Source: JBGTGG01 sp964398945 (GTDB taxonomy: Bacteria; Bacteroidota; Bacteroidia; Cytophagales; Cyclobacteriaceae). Taken from it: DNA of 64,000 nt. Positions 25,674 through 35,463 of the stretch are shown here, piece by piece. The stretch is from positions 39,453 through 103,452 of the forward strand of contig CAYNOT010000019.1 of the NCBI GenBank assembly GCA_964398945.1. Direction: 5' to 3'. The number at the start of each line of letters is the position of its first letter. Position 1 is the stretch's first letter. The notes beneath the pieces were generated by a model. It was not told the origin of the DNA, made no database searches, and was given only the letters and a program-made list of their open reading frames with translations. A program made the position numbers and the translations under genes.

Positions 25674-26435
25674 ATGCGTAAAAAAATTGTAGCCGGAAAC
25701 TGGAAAATGAACCTCACACTCGAAGAAGGGAAAACCCTTGTTTCTGAATTGATCGGAATGTGTGCCGATGAGGTGCAAGGTGATGTGAATGTTGTTTTAT
25801 GTGTTCCCTTTCCCTATTTGGTTTCTTTGAAAAACCTGGTTGGCAACAATACGCGTATCGCAATTGGTGCCCAAAACTGTAGCGAACATGAATCGGGGGC
25901 TTATACTGGTGAAACTTCTGCCACCATGATCAAATCAATCGGTGTTCCGTACATCATCCTTGGGCACAGCGAGCGCAGGCAATATTTTAAAGAAGACGGG
26001 GCATTGCTTGCTTCTAAGGTTGATAAAGTTTTAGAACATGGACTGACACCCATTTTTTGTTGTGGCGAGCCGTTGGAAGTCCGCGAAAAAGGTGATCACG
26101 AAGCATTGGTAAAAAAGCAAGTAGAAGAAAGCCTCTTCCATTTATCAGCGGAGGTAATCCAAAAAGTTGTGGTTGCCTACGAGCCCGTTTGGGCAATTGG
26201 CACCGGCAAAACGGCCACATCGCAGCAAGCACAAGATATGCATGCAGTTATTCGCCAGCATATTGCTGCTAAATACAACCAGGCAGTGGCGGATGAAATA
26301 TCAATCCTTTATGGTGGAAGTGTGAAGGCCGACAATGCAAAAGAATTGTTTGGTTGTGCCGATGTAGATGGCGGGCTTGTTGGAGGCGCTTCGTTGAAGT
26401 CGCGCGAGTTTACAGAGATTGTCAAGGCGATATAG
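25674..26435 (+). CDS. tpiA: Triosephosphate isomerase
   Basis: A 253-residue glycolytic enzyme interconverting dihydroxyacetone phosphate and glyceraldehyde 3-phosphate. Catalytic residues are evident: Asn/Lys in AGNWKMN (about 8-13), His in LGHSERRQYF near 96, Glu in AYEPVWAIGTGKTA near 169, and the phosphate loop YGGSVKADN and GGLVGGASL near the C-terminus. The start at 25674 is used because an upstream in-frame ATG (25563) adds 37 residues absent from the family. prmA follows 4 bp after its stop. Confidence 0.96.
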   Translation: MRKKIVAGNWKMNLTLEEGKTLVSELIGMCADEVQGDVNVVLCVPFPYLVSLKNLVGNNTRIAIGAQNCSEHESGAYTGETSATMIKSIGVPYIILGHSERRQYFKEDGALLASKVDKVLEHGLTPIFCCGEPLEVREKGDHEALVKKQVEESLFHLSAEVIQKVVVAYEPVWAIGTGKTATSQQAQDMHAVIRQHIAAKYNQAVADEISILYGGSVKADNAKELFGCADVDGGLVGGASLKSREFTEIVKAI

Positions 26436-26439
26436 CACT

Positions 26440-27276
26440 ATGAATTACCACACACGTCTTACCGTAGCGTGCGATGAAAGTTTCACCGAAATATTGATTG
26501 CCGAATTGGGCAATGCAGGTTTTGATACCTTTCAGGAAACCGATACAGGCTTTGAAGCTTACGCAGAAGGTGAATCATATAATCTTGAACAAATTGAAGC
26601 AATCCAATTGCAATATGCTTCCGTAACCCCCCTCGATTTTCAATTCGATCAAATCGAAAAGAGAAACTGGAACGAGGAATGGGAAAAAAGCTATGACCCG
26701 ATAATTGTTGATGACCGCTGTCGCATTCGCGCACACTTTCATGCACCGGATCCTTCATACCAATATGAAATCGAGATCACACCAAAGATGTCGTTTGGCA
26801 CCGGACATCATCAGACAACTTGTTTGATGATCAAAAACCAACTTGATCTTGATCACCAAAATAAAAGGGTAATGGATGCCGGATGTGGAACGGCAGTCCT
26901 CTCGGTAATGGCTTCAAAGCTTGGGGCATCTTTTGTAGATGCGTTCGATATTGATGATTGGAGCACAGAGAATGGCACAGAGAATTTAGAAGTCAACCGC
27001 GTTGACAATGTTCGGATCCGAATCGGCACGGTGAAATCACTACCCTTTGATTCCCCCTTTGATATTATTTTGGCCAACATCAACAAGAATGTTTTGCTTG
27101 ATGAAATGCACTTCTATTCACAATTATTAAATACAAAAGGCCATTTATTATTAAGTGGTTTTTACGAAAGTGATATCCCGGGCTTGCTAAAAGAAGCACA
27201 CCGTTACGGCTTTCAGGAAATACACAGCAAAAGCATGGAAGGATGGGCTTCGCTCTTGCTTCAGAAAATCAACTGA
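26440..27276 (+). CDS. prmA: Ribosomal protein L11 methyltransferase
   Basis: A 278-residue SAM-dependent enzyme that methylates ribosomal protein L11. The N-terminal substrate-binding part runs to about residue 100 and contains EKRNWNEEWEKSYDPI; the Rossmann part has KMSFGTGHHQTTCLM near 122, VMDAGCGTAVLSVMASKLGA near 146, and the DIILANINKNVL motif near 208, typical of PrmA. The start at 26440 (MNYHTRLTV) is preferred to an ATG 21 bp upstream that overlaps tpiA. Cotranscribed with tpiA. Confidence 0.94.
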   Translation: MNYHTRLTVACDESFTEILIAELGNAGFDTFQETDTGFEAYAEGESYNLEQIEAIQLQYASVTPLDFQFDQIEKRNWNEEWEKSYDPIIVDDRCRIRAHFHAPDPSYQYEIEITPKMSFGTGHHQTTCLMIKNQLDLDHQNKRVMDAGCGTAVLSVMASKLGASFVDAFDIDDWSTENGTENLEVNRVDNVRIRIGTVKSLPFDSPFDIILANINKNVLLDEMHFYSQLLNTKGHLLLSGFYESDIPGLLKEAHRYGFQEIHSKSMEGWASLLLQKIN

Positions 27277-27374
27277 TCATGCATTTTTAAAGCGGATTTA
27301 CCGTTTAATGTTCCATTGGCATCGGGGCTTTAGCTAATTTGCGCAATATTTACGAATTTCAAGGTTTTGATAGC

Positions 27375-30300
27375 GTGAAGCAGGTTTTTACATTCATATT
27401 GACAATCAGTCTTTTCCTTTCCATTTCGGCCTTCGGCCAGGGTGGTGCAGGGCCTGTAGCTATTCCTTTGAGCTTTCCGGACAGTGTTGTGGCTGCGCTT
27501 GAAAAAACACGGAAACCAGAAGCACTTCTAGCTGCATCCGAATTTGGAAATGCCTGGGCCTCATTGGGCCTTGATCAACAACAAACCGTTCGCAACCACT
27601 TTCGTGAAATGAAAAAGAAGAAGTTTTCATTCACGACCCATTATATCAAATACCTGCGCGCGCTTTCGAATGCTGTAACAATTGAGCGTATTGATGCCGC
27701 CAAACTTAACCAGTACCTTGGCTTTTGCGGAAAAATAATTGAATTCTATCCACCGGCCCAAGCGCTAAAAACCTTCGAAAACCTTCGCGTGTTCTTTGAA
27801 CACCATGCCTTGTATGTTGAAAAATTTTATCGGTTAAACGTACAAAATGATTCCTACTCATTTGAATTTATAGAACCAGCCCCCACCATAAGTTGGGACG
27901 ATATAGAAGAAGAGCCGACAACAGAAGACACCTGGCCAGAAGAAGAAACAAGCTGGAGTGATGAGGAAGAATACGCAGATGAACCTGTAACGGAAATCCC
28001 AAGTTGGATGAACCCTCCTCCCCAACCTTTTCTGGAAGGTGCATTGATCCGTTTTGATCGCGTTACACTCAACATTGCCACTCCTTCCGATTCGGTATTC
28101 CTAAAAAATACGAAAGGTGCCTTTTCATTAAAAGATGATCTTTTTGTCGGACAAGATGGTACATTCGATTGGACCCCTGCCGGCCTTCCTGACGATGTTG
28201 TGTCCTGCAGCCTTGGTGAATACAATTTCAATGTCCGAAAGGCAGAGTTCAAAGCGGATTTGGTGAAACTGAATTACGTTGGGAAAACGCCAGGTTTCAT
28301 ACCGGGCAAAATGCAATTTAAGTCTGTACCGAGAAAGGATTCCGTTCTGTCCCCCTATCCCCAGTTCCAATCCTATCAGAGTGATTTGAAGATCACCGGT
28401 ATGGGAAATGAAAACATACGCTATTCGGGTGGGTTCTCACTCATTGGAAATAAAATCTCCAGTCGTTCGGTGCTTTCTGATTTTTCAAAAATTGATGTAT
28501 ACAGCAATGGCCAGAAAAAATTTACTGCCCACTCACCGGAATTCATTTTTAAAGATTCAACCGTTTCCTCCGAAAAAGCACGGGTAACTATTTACCAGGA
28601 TAACGATTCAATAACGCACCCTTCCGTTAGGTTGCGCTATAAGGCCAATAACGAAGAAGCACTTTTTCTCAGTGCAAAAGGCGCGATGCGAAATGCGCCC
28701 TATTCTTCTTCCTTCTTCAACATGGATTTTTCAGCAAACATTGTTCAATGGAACTTGACCAAAGATAGCCTGGACATCCTGACCGATGGTGGAAGAAGCA
28801 CCATGCCGATGATTCTTGAGTCCATTGATTTTTATGATCCGAATGATTTCCGGTTACTGAAAGGAAATGAATTTAGCTTTCATCCATTGGCACTGGTGGT
28901 CAACTATTGTGAAAAAATGAAGGTGCGCGAATTCTATTCAGGCGACCTCGGTACCTACGCACGAAAAGACCAGCGGGAAATCAAAGCAGCCATCGAATTT
29001 CTTGCATTGAAGGGTATGATCAACTACAATGCAAAGACCGATATCGTATTTGTACCTGAGAAGTCCATTAATTTTTTTAAATCCTTTAAAGGCGAAATGG
29101 ATTACGATAACCTAAAAATCCATTCGGTCACCGATCTATACCCGAATGCCACGGTCAACTTCCAAAAACGTGAAATGACTGTAAGGGGCGTGGAAGAATT
29201 TAAACTCAGTGATTCACTGAATGTAAAAATCGAACCCGATAGCAGCATCATTACCATTCTTCAAAACCGTGACATAAAATTTGACGGCACAATCTCAGCC
29301 GGGAATTTTGAAATCAGTGGCAAGGGATTTACCCTGAATTATGACAGCTTTTTTGTGAACTTAACGCACATCGATTCCATCAATTTCTTTGTAACAGAAA
29401 AAAATGCAAGGGGTCAGAGTATCCGAAGGAAGATCAATAACTCCATGGTGGGTGCCGATTCAATAGCCGCTGCCGAAGGTGACCTGGGCGACATTTCAAA
29501 ATCCTCGGGAACACTTTATATAAGCCGGTCGAACAATAAATCAGGAAAGGTCAAGATCCCCACCTACCCACGACTGGATGCAACAACCGGGGGTGTAATT
29601 TATTTCGACAGACGGGAGGTATTGAATGGAGCGTATGACCGGTCCATCTTCTTCGTTATCCCACCCTTTAAGCTGGATAGTTTAAATGATGCCGACCCCA
29701 CCTCTATCAACTTTGACGGAAAATTTATTTCGAGCGGGATGTTCCCAAGCTTTAAAGAAAAACTCATGACCATGCCCGATAAATCCCTGGGTTTCGATCA
29801 TGCAATCCCCAAAGGGGGTTACCAGCTTTTTAAAGGGGACGGAAAACTCGAAGGCGTTATTTCCATGAACAACCGTGGATTGCGCGCAACCGGTAAAATT
29901 GATTTCCTTGCCGCAACGGTAGTCTCACCCGACTTTGTTTTTTATCCTGATTCCGTTTTAGGAAAAGGAAACCGCGCTACTATCAGGGAGCAACAATTTG
30001 GTTCTGTTCTTTTTCCACAAGCATCGTTGCCTGATTTTGAAATGCAGTGGTATCCGAAAGAAGATGAGATGGTGTTGACTAATTTGCGGGCACCTTTCAA
30101 TTTTTATGATTCAACTGCGCAGCTGAGTGGAAACATTACCATTTCCAAAGAAGGGGTTGCCGGATCGGGTGTATTGCTTACACGTGGAACCGAAGTTGTA
30201 TCGGAAGAAATGAAATTCAATGGTAAAGATTTGGGGGCAAGGCATGCAGAATTCAAAGTAAATACCGGAGACCCCAACAAGCCACTGATGGCCGGGCGTG

Positions 30301-32138
30301 ACATTCGCCTGAAATTTGACCTGGATGATAACTATGCAGACATTAGCCCGGAGATTGAGGGTGAGGCCGCGATTGAATTCCCGTACGCACAATTCAAAAC
30401 TTCCATACCCGATGCCCGCTGGGATTTGGGTGAGCAGAAGATCCACATGACGAAAAGACCGGATGTTCCGATTGAAAACTCGTACTTCTATACAACACGA
30501 AAAGATTTGGACTCCCTGCGGTTCAATGCTGAAGCTGCCGAGTACGACATCCAAACACAACAACTCAAAGTAAGTGGTATCCCCTACATTATTGTGGCCG
30601 ATGCAAAAATTACCCCGGAGAACAACGAGGTATTGATCCTCGAAAATGCGCGGATAGGCACACTAAAAAACACCACTATTTTGTTGGATACACTTAACGG
30701 TTATCACCGCCTTACCGAAGGGGTGGTAGATGTTATCTCACGAAAAGAATTCTCAGGATATGCCACCTATCAGTATGTGAATTTCCTGAATGATACGTTT
30801 GCAATAAAAATGACGGATTTTCATCTGGAGCCTATCGAACAAACTGAAACACATAGAAGGAAGCGATCGGGCATTCTCGCCACACACCAAACAGTTGCTG
30901 TTGGGGCTGTTGTTGATGCCGACAATCTTGTATTGGGGGCCGGCATGTACTACAAAGGGGATATGACCATGTATGCTACACGGCCGGCCTTGCAATTAAA
31001 AGGATTTGTAAAACTTGACATTAAGAAAATTAAAAATTACAACACCTGGATCCGGTACGAACAAACTGGTGAGGAAACAGAAGTGCTCATTGATTTCAAT
31101 AAGGCAATGACCGAACTGGGCAAACGGGCCGATGCTGGCTTGCATTTTTCTTACACCGATAATTCGCTGTACATCTCTTTCCTGAATGATAAACGGAACG
31201 AAGACGATGATAACTTTTTTGTCCCTTCCGGTACGCTGCATTACGATCCGGAATTAAAAGAATACAAAATTGAAGACCTCGAAAAAGCTGCCGGGAATAA
31301 ACTCTCCGGAAAATTATTTGCCTACAATGATGAAACATCACAAGTACGTTTTGAAGGCGAAACAACTTTCTTTAGAGGTAATAAAGACTTTAGTGTAAGG
31401 GCAAGTGCCCTGGGCTCCGGCAATTTAGAAACCAATGAAATCCGGTTGAATTCTTTTCTGATGGTGGATACCAATGTGCCGGGAACAGCCCTTGATGTAA
31501 TGGCAAGAAACCTGCAGGAAGTGATCAAGAACGAAGGGGCTGATGAAGGGTTGGGCGACCAAACCGAGTTGTTGTATAAGATTGCCGACATCTTGGGGGA
31601 ACGCGCAGTAAAAGATTTTGAGGAAAAAAGTTTTCAGGGATATGTGCCGTTGGCAACCCTTTCGGCAACGGCCAAGCCCTTGGTTTTCGCTAACGTAAGT
31701 TTGAAATGGTCACAAGGCCATAAAGCATTTTACAGTGAAGGAGCTTTGGGAATGTCGAACATCAATCGCAACGATATCAATGGCGCCTTCGAAGGGTTTA
31801 TGGAGCTGAGGAAAAATGAAGATGGAAGCCCTGTGTTCCATGTGTTCTTCAAAGCCTCACCTGATGCCTGGTATTATTTCGGTTTTGAAGACAACCGGCT
31901 TTTGGTGCAATCCTCCAACAAAGATTTCAATAACATCATTTCGAAAAGAACCAATGCAGGAAAGGCAAAAATTGGGGAGGTCGCTTTCCTTCCGGGAAGT
32001 GATGAAGAAACGCTGGCGTTCATCAACCGCTTCAGAAAAAATTATTACGGTATAGAGGTTCCGTATAATTTGTACGCAGGATCATCGGCAGCCAAAAAGA
32101 AAGAAGAGAAAGAGAAGGTTGATGATGATGGGTTTTAG
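27375..32138 (+). CDS. Very large secreted/outer-membrane protein of unknown function
   Basis: About 1587 residues. A GTG at 27375 gives an immediate signal peptide (core VFTFILTISLFLSISAFGQ); an in-frame TTG at 27339 would add 12 residues before it. After a helical first 170 residues comes an acidic stretch (about 173-205, rich in Glu, Trp and Thr) and a proline turn, then more than 1100 residues of regular short beta-strands with recurring Asp/Gly turns, and a Lys/Glu-rich tail (AAKKKEEKEK). No domain was recognised. The recurring strand-and-turn pattern is reminiscent of AsmA/TamB-like or LptD-jellyroll-like proteins, but this is only a structural impression. It follows prmA with about 100 bp between and no clear terminator. 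Confidence 0.8.
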   Translation: MKQVFTFILTISLFLSISAFGQGGAGPVAIPLSFPDSVVAALEKTRKPEALLAASEFGNAWASLGLDQQQTVRNHFREMKKKKFSFTTHYIKYLRALSNAVTIERIDAAKLNQYLGFCGKIIEFYPPAQALKTFENLRVFFEHHALYVEKFYRLNVQNDSYSFEFIEPAPTISWDDIEEEPTTEDTWPEEETSWSDEEEYADEPVTEIPSWMNPPPQPFLEGALIRFDRVTLNIATPSDSVFLKNTKGAFSLKDDLFVGQDGTFDWTPAGLPDDVVSCSLGEYNFNVRKAEFKADLVKLNYVGKTPGFIPGKMQFKSVPRKDSVLSPYPQFQSYQSDLKITGMGNENIRYSGGFSLIGNKISSRSVLSDFSKIDVYSNGQKKFTAHSPEFIFKDSTVSSEKARVTIYQDNDSITHPSVRLRYKANNEEALFLSAKGAMRNAPYSSSFFNMDFSANIVQWNLTKDSLDILTDGGRSTMPMILESIDFYDPNDFRLLKGNEFSFHPLALVVNYCEKMKVREFYSGDLGTYARKDQREIKAAIEFLALKGMINYNAKTDIVFVPEKSINFFKSFKGEMDYDNLKIHSVTDLYPNATVNFQKREMTVRGVEEFKLSDSLNVKIEPDSSIITILQNRDIKFDGTISAGNFEISGKGFTLNYDSFFVNLTHIDSINFFVTEKNARGQSIRRKINNSMVGADSIAAAEGDLGDISKSSGTLYISRSNNKSGKVKIPTYPRLDATTGGVIYFDRREVLNGAYDRSIFFVIPPFKLDSLNDADPTSINFDGKFISSGMFPSFKEKLMTMPDKSLGFDHAIPKGGYQLFKGDGKLEGVISMNNRGLRATGKIDFLAATVVSPDFVFYPDSVLGKGNRATIREQQFGSVLFPQASLPDFEMQWYPKEDEMVLTNLRAPFNFYDSTAQLSGNITISKEGVAGSGVLLTRGTEVVSEEMKFNGKDLGARHAEFKVNTGDPNKPLMAGRDIRLKFDLDDNYADISPEIEGEAAIEFPYAQFKTSIPDARWDLGEQKIHMTKRPDVPIENSYFYTTRKDLDSLRFNAEAAEYDIQTQQLKVSGIPYIIVADAKITPENNEVLILENARIGTLKNTTILLDTLNGYHRLTEGVVDVISRKEFSGYATYQYVNFLNDTFAIKMTDFHLEPIEQTETHRRKRSGILATHQTVAVGAVVDADNLVLGAGMYYKGDMTMYATRPALQLKGFVKLDIKKIKNYNTWIRYEQTGEETEVLIDFNKAMTELGKRADAGLHFSYTDNSLYISFLNDKRNEDDDNFFVPSGTLHYDPELKEYKIEDLEKAAGNKLSGKLFAYNDETSQVRFEGETTFFRGNKDFSVRASALGSGNLETNEIRLNSFLMVDTNVPGTALDVMARNLQEVIKNEGADEGLGDQTELLYKIADILGERAVKDFEEKSFQGYVPLATLSATAKPLVFANVSLKWSQGHKAFYSEGALGMSNINRNDINGAFEGFMELRKNEDGSPVFHVFFKASPDAWYYFGFEDNRLLVQSSNKDFNNIISKRTNAGKAKIGEVAFLPGSDEETLAFINRFRKNYYGIEVPYNLYAGSSAAKKKEEKEKVDDDGF

Positions 32139-32331
32139 ATTACCCGTCCGATCGCAAACAGTGGCATAAGTATAGTAATATAACTCCTAATTGTTCCTGT
32201 TCCGCATTTATTTTTCAAATACTTATTTATTTGGTCTGGATAGTTTTTAGGAAACGAGAATAGGGGTAACGTCTACATAGGAAGGCTATCTATTCGCAAA
32301 TGAAATTTAAGGTGACGTAACCTAGAGAGGG

Positions 32332-32988
32332 TTATTTTAATTTGATGATGTAACCGATACCCACATTGAAATTTAAAGAGTGTACCCTCATCTCTAAATA
32401 ATCTTGAGAATCAAATCGGAAATCACTCATAACAATATCATATGAGGGAGAGATTGTTACTTTCCAACTGTTGATAATTTTTGAAAACCCAATCCCTAAG
32501 CTTCCATAAAATTTATTCCTAAATGAATCATCGTCTAAAGGTTCGTCTTTTGACTTAAAGGTATGAACGCCAACCGTTATCAAAGGTGAAATTAAAATCT
32601 TCTTCTTCTCAAGAAGATTAAAATCATATCCAAATAAGATTCCAATCTTAAACACTTTTTTAAAATCAGCCTCCCTCTCAAAGTTTATCAGATTAAATGA
32701 AATTTTCTCAACGAAATATTCTTGAAATCCCAAATTTGGGCCGATCATAAAATTCTTCAATTTAAAAATTGGCAAGCACTGAATCGATATGTTTCCACCA
32801 TTACCTTTGCCAACGATTTCGTAATACACTTCCCCATCTATTTGTATACCCGCTTGTAATGGATATCTCGAAAACCATGAAGTATAACCTCCTCCCAAGA
32901 CAATACGTGGTTCGAAAGAAAAATTTTGTGCAGTTCCTTCAATTGATAAAAGGAAAAATAAGATTCCCACAACGATAATTTTATTCAT
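32332..32988 (-). CDS. Outer-membrane beta-barrel-like protein, unknown function
   Basis: A 218-residue secreted protein starting MNKIIVVGILFFLLSIEGTAQ (signal peptide), then alternating amphipathic strands with repeated GxG turns and a final strand ending in GYIIKLK, the shape of a small outer-membrane barrel (porin-family-like in Bacteroidota annotation). An in-frame ATG 72 bp upstream would place a second hydrophobic stretch before the signal and is not favoured. The gene is clearly AT-richer than the surrounding genes, which could indicate recent acquisition. It converges with the 1587-residue protein gene across about 190 bp without a visible hairpin. Confidence 0.65.
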   Translation of the reverse strand: MNKIIVVGILFFLLSIEGTAQNFSFEPRIVLGGGYTSWFSRYPLQAGIQIDGEVYYEIVGKGNGGNISIQCLPIFKLKNFMIGPNLGFQEYFVEKISFNLINFEREADFKKVFKIGILFGYDFNLLEKKKILISPLITVGVHTFKSKDEPLDDDSFRNKFYGSLGIGFSKIINSWKVTISPSYDIVMSDFRFDSQDYLEMRVHSLNFNVGIGYIIKLK

Positions 32989-33071
32989 AACTAAAAAACA
33001 GAAGTAAAATCTTTTCACAAATATGTTGATTTCTAAATTCACTAACTTTAAATTTCCCAAAGACCCATCGC

Positions 33072-33620
33072 TTACACGCTGAGTGACGCGAGTACTTCAC
33101 GTGCTTGCCCCAAGTGTCTTTTCTCATGCGATACAATAATAGTAAATGCTTGTTCGAGTGTATATAAAATTGCTTTGCTGGCCGGTGAATAAATGACAAC
33201 GCCCGCTTCAATAAAACCGCTGCACGATTGAATGTGTTTCTTCAATTGTTCCTGGTGCGCAACAAATTTTTCCACAATGTCTGCATCAATTGTACTGGTG
33301 GAGGGTTCCCAAATGGATTGGGTTTTGATTTTTTTACTACGCTCCGGTTCCACTGCTTTCAATATCATGTTGCCAACCCATTTGACATAAAACCCAAGTT
33401 TCCCCATAAAGGGCAATTGAAAAGTACCTTCGTGGAGTTGCTTGAAAATTGGATAGTAGCTTTCGTTGATCACGATTAAATGGTCAAGGTTTTGAGCAAT
33501 GCTCCATTGGCCCGGTGACGGTTTTTTGTTGAGATCTTCACCGGAAAGGTTTCCAAATTCATTTTTGATTGCTTCCGTTACCTGATCAAGTTGGGTTGTC
33601 CAATGCGATGTGTCGGCCAT
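33072..33620 (-). CDS. DinB-family protein
   Basis: A 182-residue four-helix-bundle protein of the DinB/YfiT superfamily. The three family histidines that bind a metal ion are seen at His47 (AQNLDHLIVI), His165 and His169 (IIVSHEKRHLGQA). The N-terminal PSPGQWSIAQNLDHL block is typical. Members act as metal-dependent thiol-S-transferases or related hydrolases, but most are uncharacterised, and the name does not imply a DNA damage role. Divergent from the response regulator gene. Confidence 0.85.
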   Translation of the reverse strand: MADTSHWTTQLDQVTEAIKNEFGNLSGEDLNKKPSPGQWSIAQNLDHLIVINESYYPIFKQLHEGTFQLPFMGKLGFYVKWVGNMILKAVEPERSKKIKTQSIWEPSTSTIDADIVEKFVAHQEQLKKHIQSCSGFIEAGVVIYSPASKAILYTLEQAFTIIVSHEKRHLGQAREVLASLSV

Positions 33621-33761
33621 GAATAATTTTCTAAATGTCTAAATTAATAACTATCAACTAAAGACTACCAACTAACCGAGTGAATATTCATGAAAGAGTT
33701 CAGGCGTGTTATTTCGAATTTTGATGAAATCCTCTATATTGGTTCGACAAATTACCAAACC

Positions 33762-34142
33762 ATGATGATTTACGTAGTAGAGGATGATCCAATATATTCT
33801 GAGTTTATCCGTAGATCACTTTTAAGAAACCCGAATTATAAGGTATCAACCTTTCTTAGTGCAGAGGATGCGCTGATTGCAATTGAAAAGGAATTTCCGG
33901 AAGCTTTGATTATTGACTATAAACTCCCATCGATGAATGGCATTGAGCTGTACGACAAAATCAAAAACAAAGTCAACGATGACCACAAAATAATTATGAT
34001 GAGCGCGATTGATGATGGTAACCTTGTATTGAGTTTTATAAAACAAGGTGTTCGTGATTATGTTATTAAAGACGAATCCGTAATTGATTCCCTGGAGGCA
34101 ATCCTGGAAGGAAAAGAAGACGACTATTATTTATTCGATTGA
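33762..34142 (+). CDS. Single-domain response regulator
   Basis: A 126-residue receiver domain without output domain. The acidic pocket is Glu7/Asp8/Asp9 (VVEDDP), the phosphoacceptor is Asp52 in LIIDYKLPSMNG, Ser81 takes the Thr/Ser switch position and Lys103 is in DYVIKDES. The start at 33762 (MMIYVVEDD) is chosen because the upstream frame back to 33690 adds a non-conserved 24 residues. It converges with a histidine kinase gene and their 3' ends overlap by 12 bp. With no DNA-binding domain it must act by protein contact or phosphotransfer. Confidence 0.87.
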   Translation: MMIYVVEDDPIYSEFIRRSLLRNPNYKVSTFLSAEDALIAIEKEFPEALIIDYKLPSMNGIELYDKIKNKVNDDHKIIMMSAIDDGNLVLSFIKQGVRDYVIKDESVIDSLEAILEGKEDDYYLFD

Positions 34143-34940
34143 TTCAGGAAGGCCTTTCGGCACTTTTATAATCACAGTGCTCCCTTCACCTAACTTGGAA
34201 GAAATTTGAATTTCACCACCTATCCGGTTGATCATTTTTTTCGCATTGTACAATCCCAACCCTGTAGTACTTTCCCCTGAAGTAGGTATTGCAGAAAGTT
34301 TTTGAAATCTTGAGAAAACTTTTGATATATCTTCCTCCGAAAACCCGGGGCCTTCATCCTTTATTTCAATACGAACATAGTCGCGTTTTGTATCACGGAG
34401 AGTTACAAAAATCTTCTTGTTGAATTCAGAAAATTTGATGGCATTCGAAAGCACGCTGTCAATGGCACGGCTAACACAAATGTTGTCAGACTCGATTTTA
34501 ATACCCGGATCAATATCGGTTTGGATTATAATCTCTTTCTTTTCTGCAAGGCTTCGGATATTCCGAACGCAACACGTTGCCAAATAACTGATATCAATTT
34601 TCTCCGGAAGGATTTGAATGCCCCGATATTCTATGTTTCGAAAATCCACCAGGTTACGTATCAACCCCAATCCATCTGCAACTACCTGGTGTATTTTTCC
34701 CAGATAATCTTTATGTTCAGAAGTGAGTTTGCTTTTATCAAACTCCAACAATTGTGTGAGTGCAAAAATCCTGTTAAAGGGAGCCTTAATGTCGTGTGAA
34801 ACAACACTAAGGATTACTTGCTTCTCCAGGATTTCCTTTTTCCTGATTTTTTCATCCCGCTTCGATTTGATCAATAACCAAAGGGTTGAAAAAAGTAGGA
34901 TCGGGCATACGATAGAAAGCGTGATCAAGGCGATATTCAC
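34131..34940 (-). CDS. Membrane sensor histidine kinase
   Basis: A 269-residue kinase with a single N-terminal membrane helix (about residues 3-24), essentially no sensor domain, a short linker and an HisKA dimerisation domain with His49 in SVVSHDIKAPFNRI. The catalytic ATPase domain follows with the N box (DSVLSNAIKF), G1 (DEGPGFS) and G2 (TGLGLYNAKKM). With so little outside the membrane it probably senses via another protein or the membrane itself. The adjoining receiver protein (33762-34142) is the obvious partner, although the genes are convergent rather than in one operon. Confidence 0.87.
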   Translation of the reverse strand: MNIALITLSIVCPILLFSTLWLLIKSKRDEKIRKKEILEKQVILSVVSHDIKAPFNRIFALTQLLEFDKSKLTSEHKDYLGKIHQVVADGLGLIRNLVDFRNIEYRGIQILPEKIDISYLATCCVRNIRSLAEKKEIIIQTDIDPGIKIESDNICVSRAIDSVLSNAIKFSEFNKKIFVTLRDTKRDYVRIEIKDEGPGFSEEDISKVFSRFQKLSAIPTSGESTTGLGLYNAKKMINRIGGEIQISSKLGEGSTVIIKVPKGLPESIE

Positions 34941-35002
34941 TATCGGTGGGATTTTAGGTTTACCGAAATATACTACAGCAAACCCCTAAATCGGAAGGGA
35001 TG

Positions 35003-35458
35003 TTAGATTTTAATCCGTATTTCGCTTTTATAGTCGACAGGAACATTGATCGGAATGCCCCTATAGTTAAGACGGATGCTTCCAACATACCGGACATCCA
35101 TTTTTTTTGCTCCGAGAATGCTAAAAAGTGTATTCATTAATCCCATTTCTTTTAAATCCAGCTTCACCTCCAACGGAACGGTAAACTCCGAATTTGCAGG
35201 GATCAACAATGCAAGTTTTTGATCCACCTTCCCGGCTTTTTTTCCTTCTATATAAATATCCAACTCAATTTTTTTGAGCCTCCCCTTCATATCATTGGGG
35301 TTGAAAAATACTGCGTTTGCTTTTAGCCGTGGTTCTTTATCCGTAGCATCGACCACCACGCCCTGAACATATTTAAAAACAATATCTTCCTCCGGTCGCT
35401 TGCAGGCCCCGAAACACATTACCAAACTTAAAATCAGAAAAAACCTTTTTACAATCAT
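35003..35458 (-). CDS. LEA type 2 family lipoprotein
   Basis: A 151-residue predicted lipoprotein: lipobox ending at Cys19 (CFGAC), then a single beta-sandwich of the LEA-14/water-stress type (about residues 30-150) with the typical ANAVFFNPNDMKGRLKKIEL, a central AGKVDQ turn and PANSEFTVPLEVKLDL. Such domains bind no known ligand in bacteria; an envelope stress or lipid-related role is speculative. It follows the amidase gene by 5 bp on the same strand. Confidence 0.78.
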   Translation of the reverse strand: MIVKRFFLILSLVMCFGACKRPEEDIVFKYVQGVVVDATDKEPRLKANAVFFNPNDMKGRLKKIELDIYIEGKKAGKVDQKLALLIPANSEFTVPLEVKLDLKEMGLMNTLFSILGAKKMDVRYVGSIRLNYRGIPINVPVDYKSEIRIKI

Positions 35459-35463
35459 ATACT

